This document shows, one piece after another, positions 37,208 to 46,466 of a stretch of 64,000 bases of DNA. The stretch spans positions 124,001-188,000 of the forward strand of contig JARLJU010000017.1 of the NCBI GenBank assembly GCA_031291055.1, read 5' to 3'. The translations under genes and the position numbers were made by a program. The stretch comes from Rudaea sp. (GTDB lineage Bacteria; Pseudomonadota; Gammaproteobacteria; Xanthomonadales; Rhodanobacteraceae). The notes under the pieces are model-generated. The model ran no database searches and was not told the DNA's origin. It was given only the letters and a program-made list of their open reading frames with translations. How positions within the stretch are numbered: position 1 is the first letter of the stretch; every line of letters starts with the position of its first letter.

Positions 37208-39688
37208 ATGAAGCGTATCGCCGCCCTTGTTTTGCTCGCCTGCCTGACCGCAAATACCTACGCCATCGATCCATTCGTAGCGTCCGACATCCGCATCGAC
37301 GGCCTGCAGCGCATCTCCGCCGGTACCGTGTTCACCTATCTGCCGGTCGAGAAAGGTGACCGCGTCACCACCGAGCGCGTGCAGCAGGCGATTCGCGCGC
37401 TGTACAAAACCGGCTTTTTCACCGACGTGCAGGTCACGCGCCAGGGCGACATCCTCGTCATCACGGTGAAGGAGCGCCCGGCGATCTCGAAGATCCAGAT
37501 CAAGGGCAACAAGGATCTGAAATCCGAGGATCTGCTCAAGGGACTCAAGGACATCGGCCTGTCCGAAGGTGAACCGTTCGACCGCCTGTCGCTGGACCGA
37601 GTGACCCAGGAACTGACCCGCCAGTATTACAACCGCGGCAAGTACAACGTCACGATCAAGCCTAAAGTGATCGAGCTGGATCGCAACCGCGTCGAGCTGT
37701 CCATCATTATCGCCGAAGGCAAGGTGGCGAAGATCAAGCAGATCAACATCGTCGGCAACCATGCGTTTTCCGAATCAGACATCCGCAGCGATTTCGAATC
37801 CGACACCACGAACTGGACTTCATGGTATTCGAAGGATGATCAGTATTCGCGCGAGAAGCTTTCCGGCGATCTTGAGAAACTCAATTCGTACTATCTGGAT
37901 CGCGGCTATGTGGATTTCAGCATCGACTCCACCGAAGTCAGCATCAGTCCAGACAAGCGCGCGATGTATCTCACCGCCAATGTCACGGAAGGCGAGACGT
38001 TCAAGATTTCCGAAATCAAGCTGAGCGGCAATCTGGTCATTGCCGAAGCGGACATGGCCAAGCTGATAAAGGCCAAGGCAGGCGAGGAATTCTCGCGCAA
38101 GAAACTCGAGCAGTCGGCGCAGGCGATGACGGCGGTGCTGGCCAATATCGGCTATGCCTTCGCCCAGGTCACGCCGATTCCCAACGTCGACCGCGAACAC
38201 CGCCTGGTCGGAATCAACTTTTTCGTCAACCCGGGCAAGCGCGTTTACGTGCGCCATATCACGTTCAAGGGCAATCACAGCACCCAGGACGAAGTGATGC
38301 GCCGTGAAATGCGCCAGCTTGAAGGAGCATGGTATTCGCAGGCCGCGATCGATCGCTCCAAAGTGCGCTTGCAGCGTCTGGGCTATTTCAAGAAGGTCGA
38401 GATCGAAACGCCGAAGGTGCCTGGCACCGACGACCAGGTCGATCTCAACGTCACTGTCGAGGAAACCTCATCCGGCGCATTCACGTTCGGGCTGGGTTAT
38501 TCGCAGGTCTATGGCATCGTGCTCAGCGTTTCGGTGTCGCAGAACAACTTCCTGGGTACCGGCGATCGCGCATCGTTCACCGCATCCAAGAGCGACTTCC
38601 TGACCAAGTACGAGTTGTCTTACTACCAGCCGTACCTGACCAAGGACGGCATCGGTCTGGGCTATGACGTTTCGTATTCCAAGCTCAACCAGCAGCAGGC
38701 CAATCTCGCCAACTACCTGAGCAATACGGCGGCGGCCTCGACGTTCGTCGGCATTCCAGTCACCGAGAGCGACACCGTCAACCTGACGCTCGGCATCAGC
38801 AAGACGCAGATTCTGACGGGCACCACCACCCAGGAAGTCGACTCGGTCACGGGTCTGCCGATTCTCGATGCAAACGGCAACCCCATCATCATAACGAGCT
38901 ACTATTCGCCGCAGCCGATCGTCGACTACATCAAGGCGCTGAATCACAACACTTTCCACGAATGGTCGGCGCAGGCATCCTGGGCGCACGACACGCGCAA
39001 CCGCTTCTTCAATCCGACGCACGGTTCCCTGCAGCAATTCTCGGCGGAAGTCGCGTTGCCCGGCTCGACCGTGGAATACTACAAACTCATCTACAAGTAC
39101 GCGCAGTATATTCCGCTCACCAGCGCGCTCACCTTTGAAGGCTCGGCAACCGTCGGCTACGGCAATACCTACCGCGGCATCAACGGCATCAACCCGGATA
39201 CTGGCCAGTCGATCAAGATCAACGGTCTGCCGTTCTTCGAGAATTTCTACGCCGGCGGCGTATCCGACGTGCGCAGCTTCCGCGACAACACGCTCGGCCC
39301 GTTCACGACGCTGCCGGGTTGCAGCACGCCATTCGACGCCCAGTACTGCCGTCAGCCGCTCGGTGGCAACCTCAAGACCGTCGCCTCGGCCGAGCTGATC
39401 TTCCCCACCCCGTTCGTCAAGGACGACGACTCGACGACACGCCTGTCCTGGTATGTCGATGCCGGCAATGTGTTCAACCAGAACAACAACTCGTTGTCGA
39501 TCCTGGGCAACAACCAGTTGTACGACAGCAACGGCTTCTCGTGGGATCAACTGCGCGTTTCCACCGGCATCTCGCTGCATTGGCAGGCGCCTGTCGGGCC
39601 GATCATCATCAACATCGGTCGGCCGGTCATCAAGAAACCGGGTGACATTGCCGAAACGCTGCAATTCAACTTCGGCCAGACCTTCTAA
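37208..39688 (+). CDS. bamA: Outer-membrane protein assembly factor BamA
   Basis: 826 residues from the ATG at 37208, which gives a normal signal peptide (MKRIAALVLLACLTANTYA). GGAAG stands 7-8 nt upstream; the longer frame from 37181 is disfavoured. Five POTRA domains cover about residues 22-425, then a 16-strand barrel. The C-terminal beta-signal LQFNFGQTF ends in Phe. The extracellular loop-6 motif, VRGF in E. coli and most relatives, reads VRSF here (DVRSFRDNTLGPF). A long low-complexity loop (residues ~540-590) around TGLPILDANGNPI lies between barrel strands. It is followed by skp after 99 bp. Confidence 0.96.
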   Translation: MKRIAALVLLACLTANTYAIDPFVASDIRIDGLQRISAGTVFTYLPVEKGDRVTTERVQQAIRALYKTGFFTDVQVTRQGDILVITVKERPAISKIQIKGNKDLKSEDLLKGLKDIGLSEGEPFDRLSLDRVTQELTRQYYNRGKYNVTIKPKVIELDRNRVELSIIIAEGKVAKIKQINIVGNHAFSESDIRSDFESDTTNWTSWYSKDDQYSREKLSGDLEKLNSYYLDRGYVDFSIDSTEVSISPDKRAMYLTANVTEGETFKISEIKLSGNLVIAEADMAKLIKAKAGEEFSRKKLEQSAQAMTAVLANIGYAFAQVTPIPNVDREHRLVGINFFVNPGKRVYVRHITFKGNHSTQDEVMRREMRQLEGAWYSQAAIDRSKVRLQRLGYFKKVEIETPKVPGTDDQVDLNVTVEETSSGAFTFGLGYSQVYGIVLSVSVSQNNFLGTGDRASFTASKSDFLTKYELSYYQPYLTKDGIGLGYDVSYSKLNQQQANLANYLSNTAAASTFVGIPVTESDTVNLTLGISKTQILTGTTTQEVDSVTGLPILDANGNPIIITSYYSPQPIVDYIKALNHNTFHEWSAQASWAHDTRNRFFNPTHGSLQQFSAEVALPGSTVEYYKLIYKYAQYIPLTSALTFEGSATVGYGNTYRGINGINPDTGQSIKINGLPFFENFYAGGVSDVRSFRDNTLGPFTTLPGCSTPFDAQYCRQPLGGNLKTVASAELIFPTPFVKDDDSTTRLSWYVDAGNVFNQNNNSLSILGNNQLYDSNGFSWDQLRVSTGISLHWQAPVGPIIINIGRPVIKKPGDIAETLQFNFGQTF

Positions 39689-39787
39689 AGAGACGTTCTT
39701 TCCAAGAGACGTTAAGATGGTCGCAGCGGCCGGCGCACTTGCCCCAGTGAACCGGCCGTCTCCCGACGTGCAACAGAGGCAGCAAGC

Positions 39788-40333
39788 GTGAGGCCAAGTG
39801 CAGGCGGACGATACGGCATCGGCGCACTGCTGCTGGCTTTGGCGCTGCTGCCGACGTTGGTATGCGCGCAGGCAGGCAGCGGCAAGATCGGCTACGTGGA
39901 CCTCAAACGCCTGATCGACAACGCCCCGCAGATGATCGAGAGCCGCGCCCGGCTGGAACGCGAATTCGCGCCGCGCGATGCGACGCTGAAAACCGACGAA
40001 ACCCGCCTGGCCGGCCTGAAGCAGCGTTACGACCGCGACAACGCGATCATGGCCAAGGCCGACGCCGAGGCGCTGAAACGCGAGATCGATACCCTGGATC
40101 GCTCGATCAAACGCACACGCGAGGATCTGCGCAACGAATTGAACACCCGTGCGGCGAGCGAGCGCGACCGCATCTGGCAGCAAATCAACGACAACGTGAT
40201 CGAATATGCGCGTGCCCAGGGCTACGATCTGATCGTGCCGAGTCCGGTGGTCTACGCCAGTCCGCGCATCGACATCACCGATGCCGTACTCGAGCGCCTC
40301 AGGCATGCCGTTCCCGAGGCGGTGACGCCATGA
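39788..40333 (+). CDS. skp: Periplasmic chaperone Skp/OmpH family
   Basis: 181 residues from a GTG at 39788 with GAGG upstream. The signal peptide (residues 1-27) has the core ALLLALALLPTLVCAQA. The mature part begins GKIGYVDLKRLIDNAPQM, as in OmpH/Skp, then a long charged coiled coil (the tentacles) and a return strand (DLIVPSPVVYAS). It binds unfolded outer-membrane proteins on their way to the neighbouring BamA. The stop overlaps the lpxD ATG (ATGA). Confidence 0.92.
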   Translation: MRPSAGGRYGIGALLLALALLPTLVCAQAGSGKIGYVDLKRLIDNAPQMIESRARLEREFAPRDATLKTDETRLAGLKQRYDRDNAIMAKADAEALKREIDTLDRSIKRTREDLRNELNTRAASERDRIWQQINDNVIEYARAQGYDLIVPSPVVYASPRIDITDAVLERLRHAVPEAVTP

Positions 40334-41388
40334 GCGGTGTAGCGCACTACCGTCTCGCGCAGCTGGCCGGGCGTTTCGGACTGGAACTGCGCGGCGACGG
40401 CGCACAGATGATTACGGGCGTCGGCACGCTCGCCACCGCAGCGCCGGGACAACTGAGTTTCCTCGCCAATCCCCACTACCGCGGACAGCTCGGCAGCAGC
40501 CGCGCCAGCGCGATCGTGCTGCGCACGGACGACGCGGCGCACTGCGCGAGCGCCTGCCTGATCGCGCCGGATCCCTACGTCGCCTTTGCAAAGATCGCGG
40601 CCTTGTTCGACCCCACCCCCGTTGCGACGCCAGGAGTACACCCTAGCGCCGTGGTCGCTACGGGCGCGCGCATTGGCGACGGTGCGAGCATCGGCCCGCT
40701 GTGCGTGATCGAGGACGGCGCCGTCATCGAGGCCGGCGCGGCGATCGGACCGCATTGCGTCGTCGGCAAAGATTGCACGGTCGGCGCGCAGTCGCGCCTG
40801 GTGGCGCGCGTCACCCTGGTAGCGCGCGTGACGCTGGGCAAACGTGTACTTGTACACCCGGGTGCCGTGATCGGCGCGGACGGTTTCGGCCTTGCCTTCG
40901 ACCGCAGCGCTTCGGCTCACGGTGGCTGGATCAAGGTGCCGCAACTCGGTGGCGTGCGCATCGGCAATGACTGCGAGATCGGCGCCAACACCACGATCGA
41001 TCGCGGCGCGATCGAAGACACCGTGCTCGAGGAAGACGTGCGGCTGGACAACCAGATCCAAATCGCGCACAACGTGCACATCGGTGCGCACACGGCGATG
41101 GCCGGTTGTGCCGCCGTCGCCGGCAGCGCGAAAATCGGGCGCTACTGCCTGATCGGCGGCGGCGCTGGCATACTGGGACACCTGAGCGTCGCCGACCGCG
41201 TCACCGTCACCGCGCGCGCCCTGGTCACGCATTCCATTCACAGTGCGGGGGAATACTCGTCGGGCGTACCGTTGCAGGACAGCCGTCAATGGCGCCGCAA
41301 CGCCGCGCGCTTCAAGCATCTGGACGATCTCGTCCGTCGCGTGCAGGCCCTCGAAAAGGAATCAGGATCAAAGGAAAGCAAATCATGA
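40330..41388 (+). CDS. lpxD: UDP-3-O-(3-hydroxyacyl)glucosamine N-acyltransferase
   Basis: 352 residues (E. coli 341). It adds the N-linked hydroxyacyl chain in lipid A synthesis. The N-terminal UDP-binding domain (residues ~1-105, with [11 protein letters not shown]) is followed by a left-handed beta-helix of hexapeptides. The active-site block is [20 protein letters not shown], with the catalytic His in [15 protein letters not shown] is the conserved loop. The C-terminal helix completes it. Both ends overlap neighbours by ATGA. Confidence 0.96.
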   Translation: MSGVAHYRLAQLAGRFGLELRGDGAQMITGVGTLATAAPGQLSFLANPHYRGQLGSSRASAIVLRTDDAAHCASACLIAPDPYVAFAKIAALFDPTPVATPGVHPSAVVATGARIGDGASIGPLCVIEDGAVIEAGAAIGPHCVVGKDCTVGAQSRLVARVTLVARVTLGKRVLVHPGAVIGADGFGLAFDRSASAHGGWIKVPQLGGVRIGNDCEIGANTTIDRGAIEDTVLEEDVRLDNQIQIAHNVHIGAHTAMAGCAAVAGSAKIGRYCLIGGGAGILGHLSVADRVTVTARALVTHSIHSAGEYSSGVPLQDSRQWRRNAARFKHLDDLVRRVQALEKESGSKESKS

Positions 41389-41855
41389 ACCAGCCTACAC
41401 CTTCCCCGGCGATGCCGGTGGACGTCGAGCGCATCCAGGCGCTGTTGCCGCACCGCTATCCATTCCTGCTGGTGGACCGCGTACTCGAGTTTGCCGCGGA
41501 CAAAAGCCTGCGCGCGCTGAAGAACGTGAGCATCAACGAGCCGTTCTTCCAGGGCCATTTCCCCAGCCACCCGGTGATGCCTGGTGTGCTGATCATCGAG
41601 GCGCTCGCCCAGGCATCCGGCCTGCTGGTGCAACTGTCCAAGCGCGATGCAGCCGGGCCACAGCCCTTGTATTACCTGGTAAAAGTGGACAAGGCAAAAT
41701 TTACCCGGATCGTGTCTCCCGGCGACCAGTTGATCCTCGATGTCGAACTCAAGCGCATGCTGCGCGGCATGGGTCTGTTCCATTGCCGCGCTTCAGTCGC
41801 GGACAAGCAAGTCGCGGAAGCCGAGCTGCTCTGCGCGGGACGTGCCGCAGGATGA
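41385..41855 (+). CDS. fabZ: 3-Hydroxyacyl-[acyl-carrier-protein] dehydratase FabZ
   Basis: 156 residues. It is a hot-dog-fold dehydratase of fatty acid elongation that competes with lpxA for hydroxyacyl-ACP, which explains its place between lpxD and lpx[14 protein letters not shown] and the catalytic block [20 protein letters not shown] (His and Glu) are intact. AAGGA precedes the ATG; 4-bp overlaps exist on both sides. Confidence 0.97.
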   Translation: MNQPTPSPAMPVDVERIQALLPHRYPFLLVDRVLEFAADKSLRALKNVSINEPFFQGHFPSHPVMPGVLIIEALAQASGLLVQLSKRDAAGPQPLYYLVKVDKAKFTRIVSPGDQLILDVELKRMLRGMGLFHCRASVADKQVAEAELLCAGRAAG

Positions 41856-42637
41856 TCGAATCCAACGTGATCCATCCAAGCGCAGTCATCGATCCTGCAG
41901 CGCGGCTCGGCGCAGACGTCAGCGTCGGACCGTTCAGCGTCATCGGCGCCGAAGTGCAGATCGGCGATGGCACGATGATCGGGCCGCACGTGGTAATCCA
42001 GGGCCCGACCCGGATCGGTCGCGACAACCGTATCTTCCAGTTCGCCTCGGTCGGCGCCGACCCGCAGGACAAGAAATTCCATGGCGAACGCAGCGAACTG
42101 GTCATCGGCAACGCCAATACGATCCGTGAATTCGTCACGATCAATCGCGGCACCGGCGATGGCGGCGGCACGACACACATCGGCGACGACAACTGGATCA
42201 TGGCCTATGCGCATATCGCGCACGATTGCCTGGTCGGCAGCCATACGATCTTTTCCAACAACGCCACCCTGGCCGGGCATGTCGAGATCGGCGACTACGC
42301 GATACTCTCGGGCTTTGCCGGCGTGCACCAGTTCTGCCGCATCGGCGAGCATGCTTTCGTCGGCATGGGCTGCCTGATCAACGGCGACGTGCCGCCGTTC
42401 GTGATCGTGGCCAACGAGTACGGGCGGCCGCGCGGGATCAATGCCGAAGGACTCAAGCGGCGCGGCTTCACGCCCGAGCGCATTGCCGCGATCAAGCGCG
42501 CCTACAAGACCCTGTACAAATCCGGATTGCAACTCAGCGAGGCGCGCGACGCGCTTGCGCGCGCCGCCGCCGATGAACCCGACGTGCGCCGCATGCTGGA
42601 CTTCATCGAGCGCGGCCAGCGTGCGCTGGTGCGTTGA
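41852..42637 (+). CDS. lpxA: UDP-N-acetylglucosamine O-acyltransferase
   Basis: 261 residues (E. coli 262). It catalyses the first step of lipid A synthesis. The left-handed beta-helix is evident from hexapeptides ([20 protein letters not shown]). The catalytic His is in [20 protein letters not shown]. The C-terminal helical domain ([20 protein letters not shown]) is complete. It overlaps fabZ by 4 bp; lpxB begins 9 bp after the stop. Confidence 0.97.
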   Translation: MIESNVIHPSAVIDPAARLGADVSVGPFSVIGAEVQIGDGTMIGPHVVIQGPTRIGRDNRIFQFASVGADPQDKKFHGERSELVIGNANTIREFVTINRGTGDGGGTTHIGDDNWIMAYAHIAHDCLVGSHTIFSNNATLAGHVEIGDYAILSGFAGVHQFCRIGEHAFVGMGCLINGDVPPFVIVANEYGRPRGINAEGLKRRGFTPERIAAIKRAYKTLYKSGLQLSEARDALARAAADEPDVRRMLDFIERGQRALVR

Positions 42638-42642
42638 GAACC

Positions 42643-42754
42643 GGGAATGGGGATTGGAGAATCGAAGCAGGGCCCCGACGCGGCGAGCGTCACCGACCCA
42701 ACCCGCCGCCAAACGGCGCCTGACCGTTCCCAGATCCCGATTCCCGATTCCCCA
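42643..42754. repeat. Inverted copies of a GGGAATCGGGAAT-type repeat at the lpxB 5' end
   Basis: GGGAATGGGGATTGGAGAAT at 42643-42662 and, in opposite orientation, a copy at 42733-42754 containing CCGATTCCCGATTCC face each other across about 70 bp. Short repeats of this GGGAATCGGGAAT kind are known between genes of Xanthomonadales. Here the pair covers the first 36 codons of lpxB. A 15-bp identical stretch occurs again inside the gene at 43473-43487. Confidence 0.6.
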
Positions 42755-43915
42755 CTCTTCGTCCTCGTCGCCGGCGAGGCCTCGGGCGACCAGCTCGGTG
42801 CCGGCCTGATCGGCGCACTGCGCGAACGCTTTCCGGCGGCGCGCTTCGCAGGTATCGGCGGCCCGCGCATGGCTGCGGCGGGCATGCAGATCTGGCATCC
42901 GGCCGAGAAGCTAAGCGTCATGGGCCTGGTCGAAGTGCTGAGGCACTTACCGCAGCTGCTGGCGATCCGGCGCGATGTATACAAACTTACCTTGTACCAT
43001 CGACCCGAGGTGTTCATCGGTATCGATGCTCCGGATTTCAATCTCGGTCTCGAGCGCAGACTCAAGCGCGCCGGCGTCCGCACCGTGCACTACGTGAGTC
43101 CTTCGGTATGGGCGTGGCGCGAAAAGCGTGCGGCAAGGATCGGCCGCAGCGCGGATCGCGTGCTCTGCCTGTTTCCGATGGAACCACCGATCTACGCGCG
43201 TCACGGCGTCGGTGCGCGCTTTGTCGGACACCCGCTGGCCGATGCGTTCGCGCTTGAACCGGACCAGGCCGCTGCACGCCGCGCGCTGGAATTACCGGCT
43301 GATGTTCCTGTGCTCGCGGTCCTGCCCGGCAGCCGGCTCGGGGAAATCCGCCGCCTCGGCCGCGACTTCCTCGAGGCAGCTGTCCTGCTCAAGCAGCGGC
43401 TGCCGCAATTGCATATTGTCGCGCCGATGGCGAATTTGTCCTGTCGAAACGAATGCGAGCGCTTGCTCGACTCCGATTCCCGATTCCGGCTTCTCAATTC
43501 ACGTCTGCTCGACGGCAATGCGCACCAGGCCATGATCGCCGCCGACGCTGTGCTGCTGGCCTCTGGCACCGCCGCGCTTGAAGCGATGCTGGCGAAACGG
43601 CCGATGGTCGTCGCCTACCGGCTGGCGCCGCTGACATACCGCATCGTCACCTGGCTCGGCATGCTGCGCACCAATGTATACTCCTTGCCGAACATCCTCG
43701 CCGCCGGGCCCCTGGTGCCCGAGCTGATGCAGGATGCCTGCACGCCCGCGGGGCTGGCCGAGTCGCTGCTGCCTTTCCTGCGCGCGCGTTCAATACCGCA
43801 GGAAATGTCCGCCACGTTCCTGCGCCTGCATCTTGCGCTGCGTGGCGACGCCGATCGCAGCGCTGCTGCTGCCATTGCCGCATTGATCGAATCCCACCCC
43901 GCTGCTACCGCTTGA
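42647..43915 (+). CDS. lpxB: Lipid A disaccharide synthase
   Basis: 422 residues (E. coli 382). It joins UDP-diacylglucosamine and lipid X into the lipid A disaccharide. The conserved body begins at about residue 37 with LFVLVAGEASGDQLGAG, then VFIGIDAPDFN, HYVSPSVWAWR, FVGHPLADAF, LPGSRLGEI, LLASGTAALEAMLAKRPMVV and SLPNILA. The first 36 residues have no counterpart in E. coli and are encoded by a pair of inverted intergenic-type repeats; no other in-frame start lies before the body. A third copy of the repeat encodes residues ~275-281 (DSDSRFR). Confidence 0.95.
   Translation: MGIGESKQGPDAASVTDPTRRQTAPDRSQIPIPDSPLFVLVAGEASGDQLGAGLIGALRERFPAARFAGIGGPRMAAAGMQIWHPAEKLSVMGLVEVLRHLPQLLAIRRDVYKLTLYHRPEVFIGIDAPDFNLGLERRLKRAGVRTVHYVSPSVWAWREKRAARIGRSADRVLCLFPMEPPIYARHGVGARFVGHPLADAFALEPDQAAARRALELPADVPVLAVLPGSRLGEIRRLGRDFLEAAVLLKQRLPQLHIVAPMANLSCRNECERLLDSDSRFRLLNSRLLDGNAHQAMIAADAVLLASGTAALEAMLAKRPMVVAYRLAPLTYRIVTWLGMLRTNVYSLPNILAAGPLVPELMQDACTPAGLAESLLPFLRARSIPQEMSATFLRLHLALRGDADRSAAAAIAALIESHPAATA
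43473..43487. repeat. Internal copy of the CCGATTCCCGATTCC repeat in lpxB
   Basis: The 15 bases are identical to 42737-42751 at the 5' end of the same gene but are read in a different frame, so the likeness is at DNA level. They fall in the linker between the APMAN and LLDG blocks, where E. coli LpxB varies. Confidence 0.6.
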
Positions 43916-43987
43916 ACGCAAGGTCACGTCACGATTTGTTGACCTTGGCGCCGGCGCCCTTCACCATGACGCGATGATGACCACCGC

Positions 43988-45769
43988 ATGACAGCAATGT
44001 CGCTTTTGCCGGCGCCGGGGAAAACCAGAATCATCACGGGTATTGCCCTGATCGGCTTCGCGACACTGTTCGTCGTCGGACCGCTGCAACAGGCCACGCC
44101 CATCGAATGCCTGTTCGCAGTAGCGCTGTTGCTGACCAGCGTCGTCCTCGTGGCGTTCGCCACGCGCCGGCTCGCGTTCGCATTGGCGCTGCCCAGCGTG
44201 ATCTTTGGCGGCCTGCTGGTCGCAAGCGTGCTGAAATTCCACTACCTGACTACGCCCTTGTTGGCGCCAGACCTGGTCTATTTCCTCAACCGCGATCTGA
44301 TCGAAGTCGCTACGCGCTATCCCAGCATCATGCTCGCGCTGATCGGCGGCGCGTTGCTCATTCCAGGTCTGCTGATCGTGGTCTGGTGGCTGGATCGTCC
44401 GTACCTGTTCGCGACAATGCGCACGGGTCCACGGCGTTGCCTGCAGCTGACCGGCGCGCTCGCGGCGGCCGCGCTGCTGCTGGTCCTCGATTCACCTGCC
44501 GGTCCTTTCGGCGACGTGTTCGAGAAGGGCATGTGGCAGGCGATGAACGATCGAAGCTACCTCGTGAACTTTTTCACATCGTTCTACCAGACCGAGATCA
44601 GGATTCCTCCGGCTGCGGCCGACGCCGACCTGAAGCTTTCCTGGACTCAGTCGGCCGCGGACAACCCGCCGTCGTGCGTCGTCCACGATTGCGCCGCGGG
44701 CAAGACTCCCAAGATCGCGCAGGAACATCCCGATATCGTTGCCGTGCTGGAGGAAAGCACGTTCGATCCGGCGATATTGAAGATGTGCAATCTGCCCGTG
44801 TGCAAGCGCAGGATGTTCGAGGCCGACGGGCGCACGCGCGCGCACGGGCCGCTCGTGGTGCACACCTGGGGCGGCGGCACCTGGACCAGCGAGTTCGCCC
44901 TGCTGTCCGGCATGGCGCACACCAGCTTCGGCGACGCCGGCCTGTACGCGCCGTACAATCTGGCACCACGCATCAGTCATTCACTGCCCAAGGTGCTGCA
45001 TGCCTCGGGCTACCGCATCATCGCGATCTATCCGATGTCGGGCAATTTCATCAACGCGCGCAATGCCTACAAGTTCTACGGATTCGATGCCTTTTATGAC
45101 GGCCAGGATTTTGGCCTGTCGTGGGAATCCACCGACAACGACCTGATCCAGGTTTTCAACCAGGTCTACGACAAGGAGAAAAAGACGATTGGCAAACAGC
45201 CGCTGTTCGTCATGATGCTGACCTTGCGCCAGCATGGCCCGCACATGACGCCGCTGAAAAAACTGCCGGCGCCTTTCGACAAACCATTGTTCCCGGGTGC
45301 GTTCACGCCGAAGGACCTGGACGAATGGCTGAATCTGAATCTCGGCAACTACCTGTATCGCCTGTCCGACTCGGACGCGGCAATCGCACAGCTGGAAAAA
45401 AAGCTGCTCGACGGCGATCGCCCGGCCCTGCTGTTTCATTTCGGCGACCACCAGCCCTCGTTCGATGGCGCGATCCGCGAAATTCCCAAACTCGTGCCGG
45501 CGTCGGTCGTCGACCCGAACTTCGTCACGTACTATATGCTCAAGACCAACTACAGGCCTGCGCGCAGTTATGAATATCCTGCGCTGGACCTGAGTTTTGC
45601 AGCGTCACTCATCCTCGATATCGCCGCAGTGAAAAAAGACGCGTTTTTCCAGGCCAGCGCACTGCTGCGCGAACGTTGTAACGGCGCCTATGTCGACTGC
45701 AACGACAAGCCGCTCGTGGATTCCTACGACAACTATATCTTCCAGCGCGTCGGCGCCCTGCATGAGTGA
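43988..45769 (+). CDS. LtaS-like / sulfatase-family membrane phosphotransferase
   Basis: 593 residues. The N-terminal ~170 residues hold about five hydrophobic helices; the rest is a periplasmic alkaline-phosphatase-superfamily (sulfatase) domain like that of LTA synthases and phosphoglycerol or phosphoethanolamine transferases. The metal and nucleophile region is visible: [13 protein letters not shown] (first metal Glu), [15 protein letters not shown] (nucleophile Thr), and HFGDHQPSF for the second part of the metal site. It has four Cys in the linker ([18 protein letters not shown]). Its place between lpxB and rnhB suggests a role in decorating an envelope glycolipid; the substrate is unknown. 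It overlaps rnhB by 8 bp. Confidence 0.82.
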   Translation: MTAMSLLPAPGKTRIITGIALIGFATLFVVGPLQQATPIECLFAVALLLTSVVLVAFATRRLAFALALPSVIFGGLLVASVLKFHYLTTPLLAPDLVYFLNRDLIEVATRYPSIMLALIGGALLIPGLLIVVWWLDRPYLFATMRTGPRRCLQLTGALAAAALLLVLDSPAGPFGDVFEKGMWQAMNDRSYLVNFFTSFYQTEIRIPPAAADADLKLSWTQSAADNPPSCVVHDCAAGKTPKIAQEHPDIVAVLEESTFDPAILKMCNLPVCKRRMFEADGRTRAHGPLVVHTWGGGTWTSEFALLSGMAHTSFGDAGLYAPYNLAPRISHSLPKVLHASGYRIIAIYPMSGNFINARNAYKFYGFDAFYDGQDFGLSWESTDNDLIQVFNQVYDKEKKTIGKQPLFVMMLTLRQHGPHMTPLKKLPAPFDKPLFPGAFTPKDLDEWLNLNLGNYLYRLSDSDAAIAQLEKKLLDGDRPALLFHFGDHQPSFDGAIREIPKLVPASVVDPNFVTYYMLKTNYRPARSYEYPALDLSFAASLILDIAAVKKDAFFQASALLRERCNGAYVDCNDKPLVDSYDNYIFQRVGALHE

Positions 45770-46364
45770 ATCGCGACCGCTGCTGACTGCCGGCGTCGAT
45801 GAAGCCGGCCGTGGCCCGCTCGCCGGGCCGGTGGTGGTCGCCGCCGTGATCCTGGATCCGGCGCGGCGCATAAACGGCCTCGCCGACTCGAAAGTGCTGA
45901 GCGCAGCGCGGCGGGAGACGCTGGACGTGCGCATTCGCGAGCGCGCCATCGCCTTCAGCGTGATCGCCGTCGAGGTGGCGGAGATCGACCGCCACAACAT
46001 CTTCCAGGCGACCATGCTCGGCATGGCGCGCGCGCTGGCGGCACTGGCGCCTGCGCCGATGCTCGCCCTGATCGACGGCAACCACATGCCAAAAAATATA
46101 CAATGCAGCGGACGCGCCATCGTGGACGGCGATGCGCTGGAGCCGGCGATCAGCGCCGCGTCGATTCTGGCCAAGGTCGCGCGCGACCGCATCATGTGCG
46201 CGCTGGATGCACGTTATCCGGGCTATGGTTTTGCCCGGCATAAAGGCTACTGCACCCCGGAGCATTTCTCCGCACTCGGGCGGCTCGGGCCCTGCGCGGA
46301 GCATCGCACCAGCTTCGCCCCGGTGCGGCAGCTGACCCTGCCGCTGAGCGTCGGTCCGGGCTGA
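45762..46364 (+). CDS. rnhB: Ribonuclease HII
   Basis: 200 residues (E. coli 198). It cleaves RNA in RNA-DNA hybrids and at single ribonucleotides. [19 protein letters not shown] carries the Asp-Glu pair of the active site and the G-R-G motif; LIDGNHMP and [14 protein letters not shown] follow, with a final HKGYCTPEH block. The ATG lies 8 bp inside the preceding gene. Confidence 0.96.
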   Translation: MSESRPLLTAGVDEAGRGPLAGPVVVAAVILDPARRINGLADSKVLSAARRETLDVRIRERAIAFSVIAVEVAEIDRHNIFQATMLGMARALAALAPAPMLALIDGNHMPKNIQCSGRAIVDGDALEPAISAASILAKVARDRIMCALDARYPGYGFARHKGYCTPEHFSALGRLGPCAEHRTSFAPVRQLTLPLSVGPG

Positions 46365-46466
46365 ATGCGACGCCCGAGCGCGGTGCGCCGCAGGGCTGCG
46401 CATGTCAAGCTTGCCCCACGGCGAACGGCAGACTAGGCTTCGGCCTGCGTTGCATGCTTTCAGCCC

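Noticed and set aside
39689..39720. Direct repeat AGAGACGTT twice after bamA, possible attachment or IS footprint
   Set aside because: Only 9 bp, no mobile gene or inverted ends nearby.
40798..40845. Near-duplicate coding for [12 protein letters not shown] in lpxD, possible tandem duplication
   Set aside because: The segment has the same length as in E. coli LpxD, so nothing was inserted; hexapeptide proteins often have similar neighbouring coils.
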